A DNA stretch of 64,000 nt from Planctomycetota bacterium (lineage in GTDB: Bacteria; Planctomycetota; UBA11346): NCBI GenBank assembly GCA_016745075.1, contig JADGDD010000001.1, positions 807,125 to 871,124 of the forward strand, in the 5' to 3' direction. Below are positions 54,545-63,999 of this stretch, in pieces (positions within the stretch are counted from its first letter, which is position 1; each line of letters starts with the position of its first letter). Both the position numbers and the translations under genes were made by a program. The notes under the pieces are model-generated. The model worked only from the letters and a program-made list of their open reading frames with translations, did no database searches and had not been told where the DNA came from.

Positions 54545-57018
54545 TCTGCATAGATAATATTCTGCACATCCAATTCACCTTCGGCCATGTCGATGCTTAC
54601 TGTACCGTTCTCTAGATGAATACTGCCCCATGCGTCATCTGCGGCAAAAAAGAACCGAGAAGTTCCATTATGCTGCTTGCTTATGATAAGTGTTTTCTCT
54701 ACAGCATCATAACGAATACCACTATGAGCTTGCAAAAGCGCATAAGAGGCAAGCGCTCGTACATAATAATGGCCGCATTCTACTTCGTCAAATGGGTTAC
54801 GTCGCCGACCATCATAGCGCTGGCGACACGCAGTAACAATTTTTTCACCTTCCTCTACGTGACCAGTCATAATAAGGTGGCTCGCAACTTGATACTCTAT
54901 TCCTGTCCACACTTCATCGCTATAAACAAATGGTAAACTTGGTTTACTGCCATTTGGCCACGTACATAACAATAAACCACCTTCGTCATCCATAGCATAA
55001 TCATGCCTTTGTGGGTTGGCATGATTACGCATCGTTGTTTTGAAATTATGTGTATAAATAGAACGTAAGTGGCTTGTCAGTTTTTCGGTATCACAGGGCG
55101 CGTCAAAACCAGCGCACGCTGCCAGCCAAAACCCTAAAATACCATCACTTAAACACCCTATACCGTATTGGTATTTCGGACCTTCTTTTTCTAACAAAAC
55201 ACGTGCTTCTGGTGAGTAGTCTGCACACAGTGTTTGTGCCTCTGCCGGATTTGGAGCACGTAGCCCTTCATATTCAATATTTTGAATAAAAAAATCGCCA
55301 TTATATAAATCGTTTTCCATACGCTGCTGTCCTGCTTCTAACAGAATGTTCCACTCGGTAGCATCGTCACCAACCGCTGGCGCCATCAGTTCCATCGCTC
55401 GTAACGCTGCAAGATAAAAGCTAGTGCACATGCCATCTGCGCCCCAAAACTCAATATCATAAGTATTATGATGTGGTTCTCGTAAGACCCCCTCATGCGC
55501 TGGATCCCACAATTCAATACAATATTTTATACTTGCCTTTAATGGAGCCCATAAAGTTCGTAACCAATCCGTATCTCCTGAAATGCGCCAATCTCGATAG
55601 ACTTTAATAATGCCACCAAGCTGACCATCTGCCGCTGGAATACCGCGCCCACCCTCATCCTTTAAGGCAGATTCTTGTTTATGAATGGGTAACGGCGTAC
55701 GAAATAATTGTTTACCTGTAACACTGCTGGCTTCATTGAGTTCTGTTTCTCTCAAACCACGTTCTAAGCGTGGGAATAAATGCGGGATAGCTTGGGCATA
55801 ATTCCAGACATGAGTACACGAGCCTGGACAACAACCATTTTGGGCAGAACAACCCTCCCATGCCCATAAGCGACCGTCTTGTTGACGTAATACCGTTGGC
55901 GATTTCAAAATTGATAAATTTGCTGCTATCGCTTCTAAACTTGCTGGCGGTAAATCACTAGCAAATAAATGATCACGGAATACCGCACTCCGACGGCGCA
56001 ATTGTTGCTGCTCTGCTAACCAATATTTGGAAAGATCTTCTATACCAGAAAAACGCCCAGCATACCACGGCTGGTATTTTTGAGTTGTATCTGGCGCACA
56101 AGCTCCTTCACAACACGGTCCTTGTTGTTCACCATGAGAAAATGCCACATCACTATATGGAACATACCAAGAAAATAATACTTTCACAGTTGTAGAGGCA
56201 CCTGGCTCTAAACAAAGTGGTACTGCCAAGGTTCCACCAGGGCTGGCTTTGCCCTCAGTAATTTCTTCAGTGTCTTCCACCAGCCCTTGTTCCACCGCAT
56301 TCCACGCCATGCTTTGTGGGTCGAACCAATTACCACGAAACCATGCTGGGTTAACCGCCGCTTCATGTGAGGCTATTTGCACACAAAAACGACCTTCATC
56401 CCAAGGCGTCTCTGCTGATGCATCTTGTTCAAAAATAAGTCCGTTTACCATTTTACGGACTCGAGACGGTCCTAAATCATCTGCTGATTGTGACCAATTA
56501 CGATGTTTCATAACCGGATTACGCGCATTAAACGAATACACCATTTCAACAACAGCATCACTGGTATTGGTAAACTTATACTCAAGCGATGCCACTGGTA
56601 AACTGGATGCATCTTCATCACTCGGTATAAACGGACTCCATGCCTGTAAGGCTACAGTGACTGGGATTTCATCATCAGATAAGGACATGGTCGCAAATGG
56701 AAATTGCGCCGTTATAGAACTCTGCGCAAAACCCGGTAAACCTAAATAACCATGCTTGCGTCCAGAAGAATTATAGGCGAATAGACGCTCTTGCACAGGC
56801 CCTTCTAAGACACGAGTGAGGCGACCATCTTCCTGCTTAATGCTTAGTGCAGAAAATTGTTCCAAGCGCTCACCCATCGCAGGTTTGTGCCAGAAATTTG
56901 CATCTTGAAAACCACCATTGCCAGATAGGCAGATCATACCTGCCCCCATCCCTCCTAAAGGAAAGGCAAATTGTTCTAAATGGCGTTTCGTATAAGCTTC
57001 GTTTGCTGTGCGAGTCAT
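54541..57018 (-). CDS. GH116-family glycoside hydrolase, cytoplasmic
   Basis: 825 residues in two parts: an N-terminal beta-sandwich (FPLGGMGAGMICLSGNGGF at the start, typical) and a C-terminal alpha/alpha toroid. GCCPGSCTHVWNYAQAIPHLFP and HHNTYDIEFWGADGMCTSFYLAAL carry the family's nucleophile Glu (in LWAWEGC) and acid/base Asp. Members are beta-glucosidases or beta-xylosidases related to human GBA2. No signal peptide. It sits between the PurB-like lyase gene (convergent) and the LacI gene (20 bp upstream, same strand), probably under LacI control. Confidence 0.92.
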   Translation of the reverse strand: MTRTANEAYTKRHLEQFAFPLGGMGAGMICLSGNGGFQDANFWHKPAMGERLEQFSALSIKQEDGRLTRVLEGPVQERLFAYNSSGRKHGYLGLPGFAQSSITAQFPFATMSLSDDEIPVTVALQAWSPFIPSDEDASSLPVASLEYKFTNTSDAVVEMVYSFNARNPVMKHRNWSQSADDLGPSRVRKMVNGLIFEQDASAETPWDEGRFCVQIASHEAAVNPAWFRGNWFDPQSMAWNAVEQGLVEDTEEITEGKASPGGTLAVPLCLEPGASTTVKVLFSWYVPYSDVAFSHGEQQGPCCEGACAPDTTQKYQPWYAGRFSGIEDLSKYWLAEQQQLRRRSAVFRDHLFASDLPPASLEAIAANLSILKSPTVLRQQDGRLWAWEGCSAQNGCCPGSCTHVWNYAQAIPHLFPRLERGLRETELNEASSVTGKQLFRTPLPIHKQESALKDEGGRGIPAADGQLGGIIKVYRDWRISGDTDWLRTLWAPLKASIKYCIELWDPAHEGVLREPHHNTYDIEFWGADGMCTSFYLAALRAMELMAPAVGDDATEWNILLEAGQQRMENDLYNGDFFIQNIEYEGLRAPNPAEAQTLCADYSPEARVLLEKEGPKYQYGIGCLSDGILGFWLAACAGFDAPCDTEKLTSHLRSIYTHNFKTTMRNHANPQRHDYAMDDEGGLLLCTWPNGSKPSLPFVYSDEVWTGIEYQVASHLIMTGHVEEGEKIVTACRQRYDGRRRNPFDEVECGHYYVRALASYALLQAHSGIRYDAVEKTLIISKQHNGTSRFFFAADDAWGSIHLENGTVSIDMAEGELDVQNIIYAD

Positions 57019-57037
57019 GATGACTCCTTTCTCTATC

Positions 57038-58006
57038 TTATTGTATGTTTTGAACGGATGAGCCAGACATTATCGTACAACGTGGTTTACCAGCCACCGC
57101 ACGTTTGCCTTGTATGCAACGGGCCACATTTTCTGCCACTGCCAACCGTGGATATGCCATCGTACACATATCTGGATAGAGGTCGGCAAAATACGCCTGT
57201 CCATCCACTCCCATAATCGAAACATCTTCTGGCACACGTATACCTGCTGCCTGCAAAACACGAATTGTACATAAGGCCAACCAATCATTATGACAAAAGA
57301 ATGCAGTCACACCATCATAACGAACACAATCCTCAAGCATCTGTGATGCATTATCCAATACTGCCAGATCCACATGCTGCACATGAGGTAAAAGATTATG
57401 ACTCTTCATGCCATGCTCATAACCTGTTAAGCGCTCTTGCACTGCCCATGAAGTATGCACATAGGTCAAATGCATGATATTTCGGTGCCCCATGCTGTAT
57501 AAATACGCTACCGCATCTACACCAGTAGACCGTTCATCTGGCACAATACTCTGTACACCGCGCGCCTGTAATTTGTTAATTAAAGCAATGACCGTATGGC
57601 CTTTTGCTACCTGCGTTAATGCCGCAGCAGATGATTGCGGCGGCACCAACAACACCGCCCGACAACGACGACCAGCAAAATCTGCAACCGCCTCTTGTTC
57701 TTCCTGCGCAGATGCTGCGACTGCCACATGTACTCGTAAACCATCCTGCCGCAAACGGTCCTGTATTGCTTGTACTACGTCGGTAAAAAAGGCCGCTCGT
57801 AAACTGGGCAGGATCACCCCAACAATTGTACTTTCACCCTGTATCAATTCAGAAGCAACAAGATTTGGTCTATACCCATGCTCTTCTGCCACTGCCAGAA
57901 TTTTCTCACGTGTCTTCGCACTTACTCCAGCACGGTTGTGTAAAGCACGATCTACCGTCCCTTGAGAGACTCCACATAAGCTCGCTAACTCTGTTGAACT
58001 AATCAT
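57038..58006 (-). CDS. LacI-family transcriptional regulator
   Basis: 322 residues. N-terminal HTH (ELASLCGVSQGTVDRALHNRAGVS) and hinge (YRPNLVASEL), then a periplasmic-binding-protein-like effector domain (TIVGVILPSLRAAFF; SIMGVDGQAYF). It is 19 bp upstream of GH116, same strand, so the two form an operon. A 16-bp palindrome lies 3 bp before the start codon, so it likely autoregulates; no Shine-Dalgarno is visible, suggesting a very short or leaderless mRNA. Confidence 0.9.
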   Translation of the reverse strand: MISSTELASLCGVSQGTVDRALHNRAGVSAKTREKILAVAEEHGYRPNLVASELIQGESTIVGVILPSLRAAFFTDVVQAIQDRLRQDGLRVHVAVAASAQEEQEAVADFAGRRCRAVLLVPPQSSAAALTQVAKGHTVIALINKLQARGVQSIVPDERSTGVDAVAYLYSMGHRNIMHLTYVHTSWAVQERLTGYEHGMKSHNLLPHVQHVDLAVLDNASQMLEDCVRYDGVTAFFCHNDWLALCTIRVLQAAGIRVPEDVSIMGVDGQAYFADLYPDMCTMAYPRLAVAENVARCIQGKRAVAGKPRCTIMSGSSVQNIQ

Positions 58007-58008
58007 AA

Positions 58009-58024
58009 TCGTGTACGTACACGA
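58009..58024. promoter_or_regulatory. 16-bp palindrome, probable LacI operator
   Basis: TCGTGTACGTACACGA is a perfect palindrome with a central CG, the pattern LacI-family repressors bind. It is directly in front of the LacI gene's start codon; a GATAAT-like -10 lies just upstream on the minus strand, so the operator would overlap the transcription start. Confidence 0.7.
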
Positions 58025-58316
58025 AATTATCTAAGAATGCAAGAGATATCTCAGATAGGTCCCACTTGTCCACCAACCATGCCCTTAAAAAAAGAGAACG
58101 TTTTCGCCTCATATACTGGGAACAAAGCTCGTTCTACAGTAGTTAAAGATTCTATTACCTCATCCGCAACAGAAGACATTACACACGTCTCAATAATTCG
58201 TACCCGCTGCTCTCTTAGTACAGGTTACACATCGGCATTTCACCATTTGAATCATTCAATTATCGCTTCGTCACAACTGAATGAGCAACGAAACGACAAC
58301 AAATGTATCTCTTCAA
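58025..58316. other. 292-bp spacer without a supported gene
   Basis: Contains a small GAGATATCTC palindrome near its left end. A plus-strand frame of 126 codons that enters it continues into the sigma gene's antisense and has no ribosome site or family likeness. It separates the LacI start from the end of the sigma-fusion gene. No terminator with a T-run was seen. Confidence 0.5.
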
Positions 58317-60107
58317 TTATTTTCTTAAGCGTGTTAAACTATCAATACGCATACGTTCTTCAAATGACCAACGAATACGTACTTTATCTCCCTTTTTACA
58401 GGTGGCTATTTGCTTAAGTGTTTTCTTATCAAGACCACCACCATTTTTGGGCATACCACCCTTCCAATGCGGGCTTAATGGTACATGTCCGTATGCTGTT
58501 TCGATAATGAGCGATGTACCCTTAGGTATTTCTACGATAATTCCTTCGATAGTTCCGGCCTTTCGTCCCTGCTTACGTATATCCATGGCTGTAATGTGAC
58601 CATCATCCACGGCAAGACGTACCTCTGCGCCTGGCAACAGGGAATGAATTTTTTCTTTGAGCGCTTTATCATCAAATCGTGGTTCTAAACGTTGAATAAC
58701 AGCTCCCTTTTCCTTTGGCAAGAAATACACATCTCCGTTATAATCCGTAGTGATGACTTTCCCTGATACTTCTTGTATATGGGCTGTTTCTTTTTTTACT
58801 TCTTTTCGTGATTTCTTCTTCCGTAATTTGGTTAAGGCATCAATGCGCATACGTTCTTCAAAAGACCACCTAATACGAACAACATCTCCTACCTTACAAC
58901 TAGCTATGGTTTTTAATATTTTCTTATCAAGACCACCACCATCTTTCGGCATGCCCCCTTTCCAATGTGGGCTTAAATGAACGTTTCCCTCTTCTGTTTC
59001 TAACACCAAATGTTTTCCCTTTGGTATTTGAACAATAACACCTTCAACAACTCCATTCTTTTTACCCTGTTTTATGATATCAAGCGATTCAATAAGATGC
59101 TTGGAACCCGCAACACAGGTCAGAGAGACCTGCGCACCAGGCAATATTGTTCGTATTTTTTCTAAGAGCGCTTCATCGCTAACACCAGCTTCAAAATGTT
59201 GAGTCTGGCGTTCCTCTTTTCCATCTTGAAGGAGATACAAGTCACCTTGATAATCTGCTGTTACCACAAACCCTGAAATAGAAACACTTTTTTCAACGGC
59301 CACTTCATCTGCAAATAAATCAAGTGTTGGCTGCTCTTCTGCATTGGTTAAATGAAAGCCTGTTGTTCCAATGCATGCCGCTGCTGCAATGGCTAGTCCA
59401 ATTTTACTCATGAGAGTAAGTCCTCCTGTGAATCCGCTTATTACAAGCGTTGGTTGAAGTGTACTGGCTCCAAGAGTGCTCCACACCCCTAGTTGAGCAC
59501 TACTCATTTGAGGAACGGCTGCGAATGTTTGCTGAAGCAAAGTGCTCATAGCAACGGCGCCAACCGCTCGAATATCTATACGTTTTCGTAATTGACCTAC
59601 CGCTCGACTCAGGCGTGTTCGTGCTGCCCCACGCGTACAACCAAGTGTAATCGCCAGCGTTTCATGATCCATGCCGTCTATATAATAAAGAGAAATAATG
59701 TCTCGCTGTTGGTCTGATAGGGTTGCTAGAGCATTTCTCACTGCCAATTTATGTTCATCACCTTTCGGTTCATCCTGAACGGGCTGTTCATATCCATGTT
59801 CGCGTTTTTTTATGCGCAACTCACGACGACGTATATTACTAGCACAACGCTGAGTTATACACAGCAACCACCCTCGTCCACCCTGTTCAAGCACTGACGA
59901 GCGAGAGTGAAAACGATGCGCATGCTTGCGAACTTGTAAAAAAGCCTCTTGCATACTGTCTTCACATAAATCATGGGTTCCACAAACATTCCAGGCACAA
60001 TGATACATCATCTGGGAATAACGCTGAACAAACAGCTCCCAAGCAGCGGCATCATCTTCACCAATACGACGCATTAAATCATCAAAGGCTATTTCTTTTG
60101 TGCTCAT
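58317..60107 (-). CDS. ECF sigma factor fused to a membrane helix and four small repeats
   Basis: 596 residues. Residues 1-178 are a sigma70: region 2 (WELFVQRYSQMMYHCAWNVC, DSMQEAFLQVRKHAH, GWLLCITQRCASNIRRRE) and region 4 (LSDQQRDIISLYYIDGMDHETLAITLGCTRGAARTRLSRAV). A membrane helix is at about 232-253. The rest is two copies of a 150-residue block (about 276-430 and 446-596), closely alike; WKGGMPK(D/N)GGGLDKK and RIRWSFEERMRID occur in both. Each block looks like two half-repeats of one small beta-rich motif ending in GA-x-V or GD-x-V-R, so four copies in all. The tail would be outside the cytoplasm. No separate anti-sigma is next to it. Confidence 0.85.
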   Translation of the reverse strand: MSTKEIAFDDLMRRIGEDDAAAWELFVQRYSQMMYHCAWNVCGTHDLCEDSMQEAFLQVRKHAHRFHSRSSVLEQGGRGWLLCITQRCASNIRRRELRIKKREHGYEQPVQDEPKGDEHKLAVRNALATLSDQQRDIISLYYIDGMDHETLAITLGCTRGAARTRLSRAVGQLRKRIDIRAVGAVAMSTLLQQTFAAVPQMSSAQLGVWSTLGASTLQPTLVISGFTGGLTLMSKIGLAIAAAACIGTTGFHLTNAEEQPTLDLFADEVAVEKSVSISGFVVTADYQGDLYLLQDGKEERQTQHFEAGVSDEALLEKIRTILPGAQVSLTCVAGSKHLIESLDIIKQGKKNGVVEGVIVQIPKGKHLVLETEEGNVHLSPHWKGGMPKDGGGLDKKILKTIASCKVGDVVRIRWSFEERMRIDALTKLRKKKSRKEVKKETAHIQEVSGKVITTDYNGDVYFLPKEKGAVIQRLEPRFDDKALKEKIHSLLPGAEVRLAVDDGHITAMDIRKQGRKAGTIEGIIVEIPKGTSLIIETAYGHVPLSPHWKGGMPKNGGGLDKKTLKQIATCKKGDKVRIRWSFEERMRIDSLTRLRK

Positions 60108-60386
60108 CTACCTAGTATACACCACCAAACCATCCTTGTTACACAAAACTTAAGCTGTTCTGGTAGCACGATTCAGATAGGTCTAAAAGACAAGAGGCTA
60201 CCCCAGCATAATATATCATAAATCCATTTAAAACAATTACTTACAAGAAACGAATCTCCTAAAATCCCTCTTCAAGGTAGCAATAAAACGACGCAAGAAC
60301 ACGGTTCATTCTTTGAATAACCAAACACAGCAACATTCTGCACAAACAATATCTCACAACGTACGTACCGCTTACAGGAGACACTT

Positions 60387-61085
60387 ATGTTACAACGACT
60401 TGCCATTCTTTCTGTATTGTGTTGCGCTGCTATGATAGCAGCAGAACAAACCGACACCCCCATAGCCGACAACACAGAAAAAAGAGACATTCCTATGCCT
60501 ACTGATACCCCTGAATCAACCGTCACGATTCAGGTTGGTGACACCCTTCTGGATGCCCCACTCCGCACTACTGCTGGCGAAGACATATCACTCTCTGATC
60601 TGTTGAAGCAACAACCGAGTATAATAATTGTTTTTCGAGGTGCATGGTGCCCGATCTGTTCCCGTAACCTAAAAGCACTTGCCGAAAACATCTCTCTCCT
60701 TCGTGAACAAGGTTTCCAAGTTCTGGCGATCAGCCCCGATGCCGCAGATGCACACCGCACGCTCACAGAAAAGAAAAAACTTCCGTATCAGGTCTACAGC
60801 GATTATACTCATAGCTTTATTCGTCAATGCGGTCTTGCTTACTGGATGGATAAAAAAACGGAGACAACCTATCGCACAAAATATCATTTCCCGCTGATAA
60901 CTGCACCCAATGATGAGCGTGTATCTTTGCCAGTGCCTGCCGTTTTCATCACCAATACCAATGCAGAAATTCGCTTTGCCTACGCAAACCCCAATTACAA
61001 GATTCGACTACAAACAGAAGATATTATCCAAGCAATCAATGACATTGTACTCACACCAGCAAAGACCAATAAGACAATGAAATAA
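60387..61085 (+). CDS. exported peroxiredoxin/thioredoxin-fold protein
   Basis: 232 residues with a signal peptide (LAILSVLCCAAMIAAE). A Thr/Pro/Asp-rich spacer (about 20-45) precedes an AhpC/TSA-type thioredoxin fold: LDAPLRTTAGEDISLSDLL, IIIVFRGAWCPICSRNL (C88, C91) and a YQVYSDYTHSFIRQCGLAYW region. The WCPIC pair suggests a redox-active or resolving cysteine. It would act outside the cytoplasm on peroxides or thiols. An AGGAG lies before the ATG. It is alone between the divergent sigma-fusion gene and a lipoprotein gene on the other strand. Confidence 0.82.
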   Translation: MLQRLAILSVLCCAAMIAAEQTDTPIADNTEKRDIPMPTDTPESTVTIQVGDTLLDAPLRTTAGEDISLSDLLKQQPSIIIVFRGAWCPICSRNLKALAENISLLREQGFQVLAISPDAADAHRTLTEKKKLPYQVYSDYTHSFIRQCGLAYWMDKKTETTYRTKYHFPLITAPNDERVSLPVPAVFITNTNAEIRFAYANPNYKIRLQTEDIIQAINDIVLTPAKTNKTMK

Positions 61086-61132
61086 TACGTAACAAGAACT
61101 AGAATACCTTTGTTTGTTATTAAATATGTTAT

Positions 61133-61164
61133 AAATAAAGCCACACCTTAGTGTGGCTTTATTT
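61133..61164. terminator. Rho-independent terminator after the peroxiredoxin-like gene
   Basis: AAATAAAG-CCACAC pairs with GTGTGG-CTTTATTT around a CTTA loop, a 14-bp stem whose T-rich right end serves as the T-tract. It lies 48 bp after the stop and could also work for minus-strand transcripts. Confidence 0.85.
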
Positions 61165-61305
61165 ATGATCATTATGAGTGTGGTCGTCATAAACCATCTG
61201 AGACAGCAAAGTTGTTGTTAGTTCAACAAATGAAAAACTTACATTTACGCATGTTCCACATATCCAGACAGAAATACAACAGCCTTAAACTGTTATCAAC
61301 TGGTC

Positions 61306-61836
61306 CTACTTATTATCTGAAAGTGCTTTCTCTGCCTCTGCAACGGTATTCAGATAAGAAGTCGCTTCTGCTCCAGTGAGATGAGAATCTATTTTAAGAG
61401 TGCTTCTTCCAGAATATATACGAATGGTAGTTTTTTCGTTTTTTGAGAACCATTCAATATCGTCTTTTCCTAAATCGACTACGATATGTTCATGGCAAAC
61501 GGCTCCTCCATCAGGACTAGGACCAAAATGAACCCTTGTAGCCTTTTTTTCCATACGAGTACCATCTTTTAAATAAGCAATTTTTGACCAGTCTTGATAA
61601 CTGTCTCCACTATTTATCCGAAGATATAATTCATGAGTTTGTTTTTTCGTCGCTTTATCTATAGAGCCCCGATAAAAAGGGTCCACATATTGATACATAA
61701 GAACCATAGGAGTCGAATATGACTCAGAAGACAATGAGACCTTATCTTCTAATGGATCATTCACACCCGAAATCCTAGGACCACTGCCACATGAAGATAT
61801 TGCGATTATAAATATGACAACAAACAGAATACGCAT
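61306..61836 (-). CDS. lipoprotein of unknown function
   Basis: 176 residues. The N-terminus (MRILFVVIFIIAISSC) ends in a lipobox with C16, so it is lipid-anchored after cleavage. The rest is polar with a beta-rich look (MVLMYQYVDPFYRGSID, RVHFGPSPDGGAVCHEH). I recognise no family. It is preceded by a 276-bp spacer with an inverted repeat and followed on the other side by the peroxiredoxin terminator. Confidence 0.65.
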   Translation of the reverse strand: MRILFVVIFIIAISSCGSGPRISGVNDPLEDKVSLSSESYSTPMVLMYQYVDPFYRGSIDKATKKQTHELYLRINSGDSYQDWSKIAYLKDGTRMEKKATRVHFGPSPDGGAVCHEHIVVDLGKDDIEWFSKNEKTTIRIYSGRSTLKIDSHLTGAEATSYLNTVAEAEKALSDNK

Positions 61837-61910
61837 TGGTATTCCCCTTACCCCGCTATTTTTTGAAACTATTGGGAATGCAGCGGTGATACCAAACCAA
61901 TAGTCTTTAT

Positions 61911-61953
61911 GAGAGAGATATTCGCCTGTATTTTATTAGGGAGGATCTCTCTC
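61911..61953. repeat. 9-bp inverted repeat upstream of the lipoprotein gene
   Basis: GAGAGAGAT and ATCTCTCTC are separated by 25 bases, 75 bp before the lipoprotein start. It could be a regulator site or a hairpin in a leader. Nothing else is supported in the 276-bp spacer 61837-62112. Confidence 0.35.
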
Positions 61954-62112
61954 TAAAATATATCAACGAACGACTGAACGCGACATAGTAGGAGCACTAT
62001 AATTAAGTCAAGCAAGGGCCTTCAAAGACATTATTCTATCAAGTTCACTTGAAAACACTCAATACTTGGGTGATAGAAACGCATAAAAAATCACGAATCA
62101 GTTGCACAGCTA

Positions 62113-63999
62113 TTATTCAGCGGGAAATAATGCAAACGATGTTTGCAAAGGGAAACCGCAGTTGCAGCCTGCGGTTGCTTCTGGCATGAGTAATAAACCG
62201 CCGACTGGTAACATATTTATAAAACAGCCCGGACGGGTAACCGTCGAAAGCGGGGTTTCTTCTTGAGTGCTAATGTGGAACATTTGGGTGGAATCCTTTC
62301 GATAATAAATGCCTGTAGCAGAAGCGGTGCTTTGACCACAATACTTTCCACCACGTATACCTTTAACCGATTCTTTTGTCCCCGTTTTTATATTAAAAAT
62401 TCGCATACCTGATTGGCCAACCGTCGTCATATAAATATGATCACCAATAATAACAGGATGTTGTAAATCAAAACTGTGGGCAGAAGTTGGGGTAACATCT
62501 CGGCCTTTTACTGTACCATTCCATATGGAAACACCATTTTTTGCATGATACGCACCCACATTGTAATAGACAAACTGACGTGGTTTCCCCTTCAGGCTTC
62601 CCTTTTTGTGCACACCTTCTGGCTCACCATAATACGTTGAAATAAAGAACAGTACATCTTGTGCATACAAACCAAAGGCGACAATTTGAGAACGCTGCGT
62701 GTATGGTTGCTCCCATTGTTTTTCCCCAGTGTCTGAATCAAGGGCAACAATGAAAGCATCTTGGGCCGTAAAGACTTTAGCAGTTACCCGCCCCTCTACC
62801 TTACTAAGCACCTCTGGATTTCTATTTTCAAGAAAATAGATTGAATTTTCTCCAAAGGTAATAGACGTATTCATAATCACAGCACTATAATCCCAACGTT
62901 TTTTTCCGCTCTTCACGTCATAAGCGAATAATTGTGTTCCGAACGATATTTTTCTCTTAATACCTTTTTTCTTATCATCAGATTTCCATGAATATTTTGA
63001 ACCGCTATTTTTTGCGCGAAGATTTCGCCACGCAGCTTCCACACTTTGGCTGGTTCCGTAGAGAAGTGTATCAGTACAAGCAATATACCCCCATTCACTT
63101 CCGGCAGTCGGCACTGATATTTTTCGCTCAACCACCCCTGAGGCTGGGTTAATGCACCATGCCTTATCTTTTGCTGCTATATAAAAATGAGAACTATTCA
63201 CACATGCATTTCCTGAATCTTGTAAAACTCCGAGGCGAGCAGACTCTGGCACCTGACACCGCCACAACGGCGTTCCGTTATATGCATCAACGGTAGCAAT
63301 AATATCGTCACCAACCACAAATAAGCGACCATCTTTACTGAGTGGGCCTGCGGGCGTGGCATGTCTATCACCTAAAATATCTGGGCCAGGTTCGCCAAAC
63401 CATTGAATAAGAAACTTCTGACCAAGTAGCGCATCATCCGAAGCACTGGTATTTTGTGGGTTTGCGTATATATGAGTCCATTCACCACCCTTTTCTAAAT
63501 CACCACGAATAAGTGTTCCCCAATGCAAGCCGTTTTCACCAGCCTCTACCTGCCAGCCTGCCAACTGCGCACCCCACTGTTGGAGAGCCTCTGCCTGTGT
63601 ACTCCCTATGACCAAAGCACCGCCATAAGGTTGGAGTATCCGATAAGCTTCTGCTGCATCATAAGATAGCGTACCGCCACTCAGCGTATCCTCTGAAACA
63701 ATCAGGTTGGCAATGTAGTGAGCATAATCGAGCGCGTCATAAGCGTTTGCATGCGCCACAATACGCGAACCATACACGCCTGCGGCAACACAGGTATCTT
63801 GTAGGGTTTTTCTTTTTTCTTCATCTGGTTCAATGCAGACAATGGTCAACTCTGAGACCTGTGTCAGTGCATAGGCCAAAGCTCCTTCTCCTGCACCAAG
63901 TACAAAACAATACCCTTTGTGTGTGGTGGCCTGTTGCATAATATATTCAGCCGCAGCCTCCATAGCTGGCATATTTGTAAAAGAGAATTTTTTTTCTGG
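62113..63999 (-). CDS. PQQ-type beta-propeller protein with an N-terminal methyltransferase-like domain (5' end outside window)
   Basis: At least 628 residues; the frame is open to the window edge (PEKKFSFTN before the first ATG at 63972), so the true start lies beyond. A SAM-binding Rossmann motif is well preserved (GYCFVLGAGEGALAYAL, then IVCIEPDEEKRK), followed by propeller repeats (VDAYNGTPLWRCQ, AYDVKSGKKRWDY, ALDSDTGEKQWEQ). The block WTHIYANPQNT, QWFGEPGP and GPLSKDGRLF matches the paralogue at 43252-46491 closely, as does the C-terminus GCNCGFPLQTS. In the paralogue an extra propeller precedes the methyltransferase-like region; here it may be cut off. Confidence 0.85.
   Translation of the reverse strand, partial: PEKKFSFTNMPAMEAAAEYIMQQATTHKGYCFVLGAGEGALAYALTQVSELTIVCIEPDEEKRKTLQDTCVAAGVYGSRIVAHANAYDALDYAHYIANLIVSEDTLSGGTLSYDAAEAYRILQPYGGALVIGSTQAEALQQWGAQLAGWQVEAGENGLHWGTLIRGDLEKGGEWTHIYANPQNTSASDDALLGQKFLIQWFGEPGPDILGDRHATPAGPLSKDGRLFVVGDDIIATVDAYNGTPLWRCQVPESARLGVLQDSGNACVNSSHFYIAAKDKAWCINPASGVVERKISVPTAGSEWGYIACTDTLLYGTSQSVEAAWRNLRAKNSGSKYSWKSDDKKKGIKRKISFGTQLFAYDVKSGKKRWDYSAVIMNTSITFGENSIYFLENRNPEVLSKVEGRVTAKVFTAQDAFIVALDSDTGEKQWEQPYTQRSQIVAFGLYAQDVLFFISTYYGEPEGVHKKGSLKGKPRQFVYYNVGAYHAKNGVSIWNGTVKGRDVTPTSAHSFDLQHPVIIGDHIYMTTVGQSGMRIFNIKTGTKESVKGIRGGKYCGQSTASATGIYYRKDSTQMFHISTQEETPLSTVTRPGCFINMLPVGGLLLMPEATAGCNCGFPLQTSFALFPAE

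Noticed and set aside
58037-58417. 126-codon plus-strand open frame in the LacI/sigma spacer
   Set aside because: It runs into the antisense of the sigma-fusion gene, has low-complexity Ser/His content, no ribosome site and no family likeness.
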